Source: DATFWC01 sp963777755 (lineage in GTDB: Bacteria > Pseudomonadota > Alphaproteobacteria > Rhizobiales > Xanthobacteraceae). Taken from it: 64,000 nt of DNA. A model generated the notes under the pieces. It was not told the origin of the DNA and did not search any database. It worked only from the letters and a program-made list of their open reading frames with translations. Positions 61,259 through 64,000 of the stretch are shown piece after piece. The position numbers and the translations under genes are program-made. Every line of letters starts with the position of its first letter. The first letter of the stretch is position 1. The stretch lies in assembly GCA_963777755.1 (NCBI GenBank), contig CAVZSC010000001.1, positions 186,001 through 250,000 of the forward strand. Direction: 5' to 3'.

Positions 61259-63316
61259 CTACACGTCCAGCAGATCCTCGCCGGCGAACTCCGCCTTCTC
61301 CTGGATGAAGGCGAAGCGCGCCTCTGCCTTGCTGCCCATCAGCCGCTCGACCGAGCCGGCGGTGTCCTCGCGGTCGTCGGGCAGGAGCACGACGCGCAGC
61401 ATCGTGCGTTTGGCCGGGTCCATGGTGGTTTCCTTGAGCTGGGCCGCCATCATTTCGCCCAGGCCCTTGAAGCGGCTCACCTCCACTTTGGCGTTGGCGT
61501 GGAACTCGCGCCGCAGGATCTCCTCCTTGTGGGCGTCATTGCGCGCGTAAAAGTTCTTGCCGCCGTGCGAGAGGCGATAAAGCGGCGGCACCGCGAGAAA
61601 CAGGTGCCCGTTCTCGATCAGCTTGGGCATCTGCCGATAGAAGAAGGTGATGAGCAGCGAGGCGATATGCGCGCCGTCGACGTCGGCGTCGGTCATGATG
61701 ACGACGCGGTCGTAGCGCAGGTCCTCGTCGCGGTAGTGCACGCCGGTGCCGCAGCCGAGCGCCTGGATGAGGTCGGCGAGCTGCTGGTTCTGCGCCAGCT
61801 TGTCCTTGCCGGCGCTGGCGACGTTGAGGATTTTTCCCCGTAGCGGCAACACCGCCTGGCTGGCGCGATCGCGCGCCTGCTTGGCCGATCCGCCGGCCGA
61901 ATCGCCTTCGACGATGAAGATCTCCGAGCCATCAGCGGCGGTGTTGGTGCAGTCGGCGAGCTTGCCCGGCAGGCGCAGCTTGCGCGTCGCTGAGCGCCGC
62001 GCGATCTCCTTCTCCTGGCGGCGGCGCAGCCGCTCCTCGGCGCGTTCCACCACCCAGTCGAGCAGCTTGTTGGCCTGGTTCGGATTGCCGGCGAGCCAAT
62101 GATCGAAGGCGTCCTTCATCGTCTGCTCGACGATGCGCTGGGCTTCGGCGCTCGCCAGCCGGTCCTTGGTCTGGCCCTGGAACTCCGGCTCGCGGATGAA
62201 CACGGAGAACATCGCGGCGGCGCCGAACATCACGTCGTCGCTGGTCACCGAGGCGGCCTTCTTGCCCTGGCCCATGCGCTCGGCATGGTCCTTCAGGCCG
62301 CGGGTGAGGGCGGCGCGCAGGCCCGCCTCGTGGGTCCCGCCTTCGTGGGTGGGGATCGTGTTGCAGTAGGAGGAGACGAAGCCGTCGGCATCGCCGACCC
62401 AGGCGATCGCCCATTCGACCGTGCCGTGGCTGCCGGTCCGCCCCGACGAGCCGGCGAACAGGTCCGGATGCACCAGGGTCTGACCCCCTATGGCGGAGGT
62501 GAGGTAGTCCTTCAGACCCCCGGGAAAGTGAAACGTCTCCTGCTCGGGTACCCCGTCGACGCCGGCGAGCAGCTCCTTGGCGCAATGCCAGCGGATCTCG
62601 ACCCCGCCGAACAGGTAGGCCTTGGAGCGCGCCATCTTGAAGATGCGGGCCGGCTTGAAGGCGACCTTGGGCCCGAAGATCTGCGGGTCGGGCTTGAAGT
62701 GGACCTTGGTGCCGCGCCGGTTCGGCACGCGCCCGAGCTTCTCCAGCTTGGCCTTGGGCTTGCCCCGCTCGAATATTTGGCGAAACAACTCCTGGCCGCG
62801 CGCCACTTCGACTTCAACGCGCTCGGAGAGCGCGTTGACCACCGAGATGCCGACCCCATGCAGGCCGCCCGAGGTCTCATACACCTTGGAATCGAACTTG
62901 CCGCCCGCATGCAGCGTGCACATGATCACTTCGAGCGCGGATTTGTTGGGGAACTTGGGATGCGGGTCGACCGGGATGCCGCGCCCGTTGTCGATGACCG
63001 TGATCGAGCCGTCGGCCTCCATCTCCACTTCGATCCAGTTGGCGTGGCCGGCGAGCGCTTCGTCCATGGAATTGTCGATCACCTCGGCGAAGAGGTGGTG
63101 CAGCGCCTTTTCGTCGGTCCCGCCGATGTACATGCCGGGCCGGCGCCGAACCGGCTCGAGCCCCTCCAGGACCTCGATATGCCGGGCCGTGTACCCGCCC
63201 TCGGCGGCGGATGGCTTGGGCGCGCCCCGGCCGGTCGCGGCCGCCCGGCGGGCGGCCGGGGCGGGGAGGGTATCGAACAGGTCGCGCGTCTTTGCGGTGG
63301 TCTTGGGTCTGGCCAT
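61259..63316 (-). CDS. parE: DNA topoisomerase IV subunit B
   Basis: 685 residues. GHKL ATPase: EVIDNSMDEALAGHANWIEV, VIDNGRGIPVDPHPK and SGGLHGVGISVVNALSE. TOPRIM: VEGDSAGGSAKQARDRASQA and TDADVDGAHIASLL. The short TOPRIM and total length fit ParE rather than the longer GyrB. It unlinks replicated chromosomes with ParC, which is not in the window. The N-terminal 40 residues are a basic extension. Convergent with the SMP-30 gene. Confidence 0.95.
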   Translation of the reverse strand: MARPKTTAKTRDLFDTLPAPAARRAAATGRGAPKPSAAEGGYTARHIEVLEGLEPVRRRPGMYIGGTDEKALHHLFAEVIDNSMDEALAGHANWIEVEMEADGSITVIDNGRGIPVDPHPKFPNKSALEVIMCTLHAGGKFDSKVYETSGGLHGVGISVVNALSERVEVEVARGQELFRQIFERGKPKAKLEKLGRVPNRRGTKVHFKPDPQIFGPKVAFKPARIFKMARSKAYLFGGVEIRWHCAKELLAGVDGVPEQETFHFPGGLKDYLTSAIGGQTLVHPDLFAGSSGRTGSHGTVEWAIAWVGDADGFVSSYCNTIPTHEGGTHEAGLRAALTRGLKDHAERMGQGKKAASVTSDDVMFGAAAMFSVFIREPEFQGQTKDRLASAEAQRIVEQTMKDAFDHWLAGNPNQANKLLDWVVERAEERLRRRQEKEIARRSATRKLRLPGKLADCTNTAADGSEIFIVEGDSAGGSAKQARDRASQAVLPLRGKILNVASAGKDKLAQNQQLADLIQALGCGTGVHYRDEDLRYDRVVIMTDADVDGAHIASLLITFFYRQMPKLIENGHLFLAVPPLYRLSHGGKNFYARNDAHKEEILRREFHANAKVEVSRFKGLGEMMAAQLKETTMDPAKRTMLRVVLLPDDREDTAGSVERLMGSKAEARFAFIQEKAEFAGEDLLDV

Positions 63317-63546
63317 GGGTGCCGAAATGGTGAGGGACTGGGCGAATCACCAGGGTGACTATGCCACGGCCGTGGCGGAACCATGAAGGCGCCGGATCGT
63401 CCGGATTTGTGCGGATTGTCGCCGATTGGCAAGCCTAGAAGGCGCGCGGGCCCTTCGTCAGGGCCCCTCGGCGCCTCAAACGCAACCAAATCGCCCGGTT
63501 CGAATTGGGTACTTGCCATATTGTACGGTGGTCGCAGGAGGCATGG

Positions 63547-64000
63547 GTGGACGTTCGCCGGGATGGGCTTCCCAGCCTCGACGCGGAGGAGCCGATCGGT
63601 GCTGCCAGAATTCCCTGGCAGACCGCGGCCCACGTCGCGACCGTCGGCATCTTCGTCGTGCTGTTCTGGGCGGTTCTCGATCTCGCGCGCACGATCCTGC
63701 TGCCGGTCGTCTCCGCGTTCGTCATCGGCACGATGCTGGCGCCTTTTACGACGCTGGCCGAGCGTTATCGGATCCCGTCCTGGGTCTCGGCGACGCTGCT
63801 GATGATTCTGCTGATCGGGTCGGTGTCCCTGGTGATCACGCTGTTCTCGGCTCCTGCCATCGAGTGGATCGGCAAGGCCCCCAACATCGGCAATACGATC
63901 CGCGAGAAGTTCGCGGTCTTCGATCGGCCGCTGGCTGCGCTGCGCGATCTGCGCAATGCCATCACGCCGGCGGCCGGCGGCGGCGCCCTCCAAGTCGAGA
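63547..64000 (+). CDS. AI-2E family transporter-like membrane protein (5' part)
   Basis: Starts with GTG 63547, which has AGGAGG six bases upstream; the gene runs off the right edge after 151 codons. Hydrophobic segments include HVATVGIFVVLFWAVLDLA and TLLMILLIGSVSLVITLFSA. The order LARTILLPVVSAFVIGTMLA then LAERYRIPSWVSATLLMILL resembles the AI-2E/UPF0118 family of membrane permeases. The function is varied (export of AI-2, sodium/proton exchange), so I do not assign a substrate. Confidence 0.87.
   Translation, partial: MDVRRDGLPSLDAEEPIGAARIPWQTAAHVATVGIFVVLFWAVLDLARTILLPVVSAFVIGTMLAPFTTLAERYRIPSWVSATLLMILLIGSVSLVITLFSAPAIEWIGKAPNIGNTIREKFAVFDRPLAALRDLRNAITPAAGGGALQVE

Overview
The window is GC-rich DNA of an alphaproteobacterium, most likely of the Hyphomicrobiales (a Bradyrhizobium/Rhodopseudomonas/Pseudolabrys-like relative). 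The evidence is the order rne - amidase - PBP1A - prfB, an RNase E with a very long acidic S1 insertion, a sufS2BCDST-A operon behind an Irr-type iron box, a CtrA-type box, and several stand-alone tripartite-tricarboxylate (Bug/TctC) binding proteins. No rRNA, tRNA, CRISPR array or intact transposon was recognised.

Layout. (1) 1-6052, minus: a tight three-gene cluster of a peptidase-M64-like protein, a 1155-residue beta-rich protein resembling DUF6603, and the N-terminus of an uncharacterised protein. It is joined by 4-bp overlaps, resembles no system I know, and is the best candidate for something undescribed. (2) 6118-17119: accessory catabolism, with an LLM-class flavin oxidoreductase, D-aminoacylase-like amidohydrolase, two Bug proteins, a double alpha/beta-barrel protein, a secreted NHL-repeat protein, an epoxide-hydrolase-like enzyme and an aldolase/dehydrogenase fusion. 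(3) 17281-40350: housekeeping core, with rne, a QueD-like protein, a molybdopterin-domain protein coupled to a GGDEF/EAL protein, amidase, PBP1A, prfB with its programmed frameshift, an M23 peptidase, a frameshifted peroxiredoxin, an AsmA-like giant, tyrS and anmK. (4) 40390-50099: a phosphoribosyltransferase-like protein, an alpha/beta hydrolase, then the suf iron-sulfur operon with two extra members (a cupin and a short coiled-coil protein).

(5) 50100-55335: palindromic repeats, a frameshifted TfoX-domain gene, two related LuxR-type regulators (one reduced to its DNA-binding half), repeats with operator-like symmetry, a ribbon-helix-helix protein, a GGDEF protein and a DEAD-box helicase. 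(6) 55670-61249: a second accessory stretch with an intact Bug gene, a Bug gene remnant, a cytochrome/Vgb-like fusion protein, a glyoxalase-like protein and an SMP-30-type lactonase. (7) 61259-64000: parE and the start of an AI-2E-type membrane protein.

Functional themes: cell-wall growth and recycling (amidase, PBP1A, M23, anmK), Fe-S assembly under probable iron control, c-di-GMP and LuxR signalling, and uptake or oxidation of organic acids. All family names come from reading the sequence; no search was run. Start sites were chosen from ribosome-binding sequences and overlaps. Two genes carry single frameshifts that may be real or sequencing errors.
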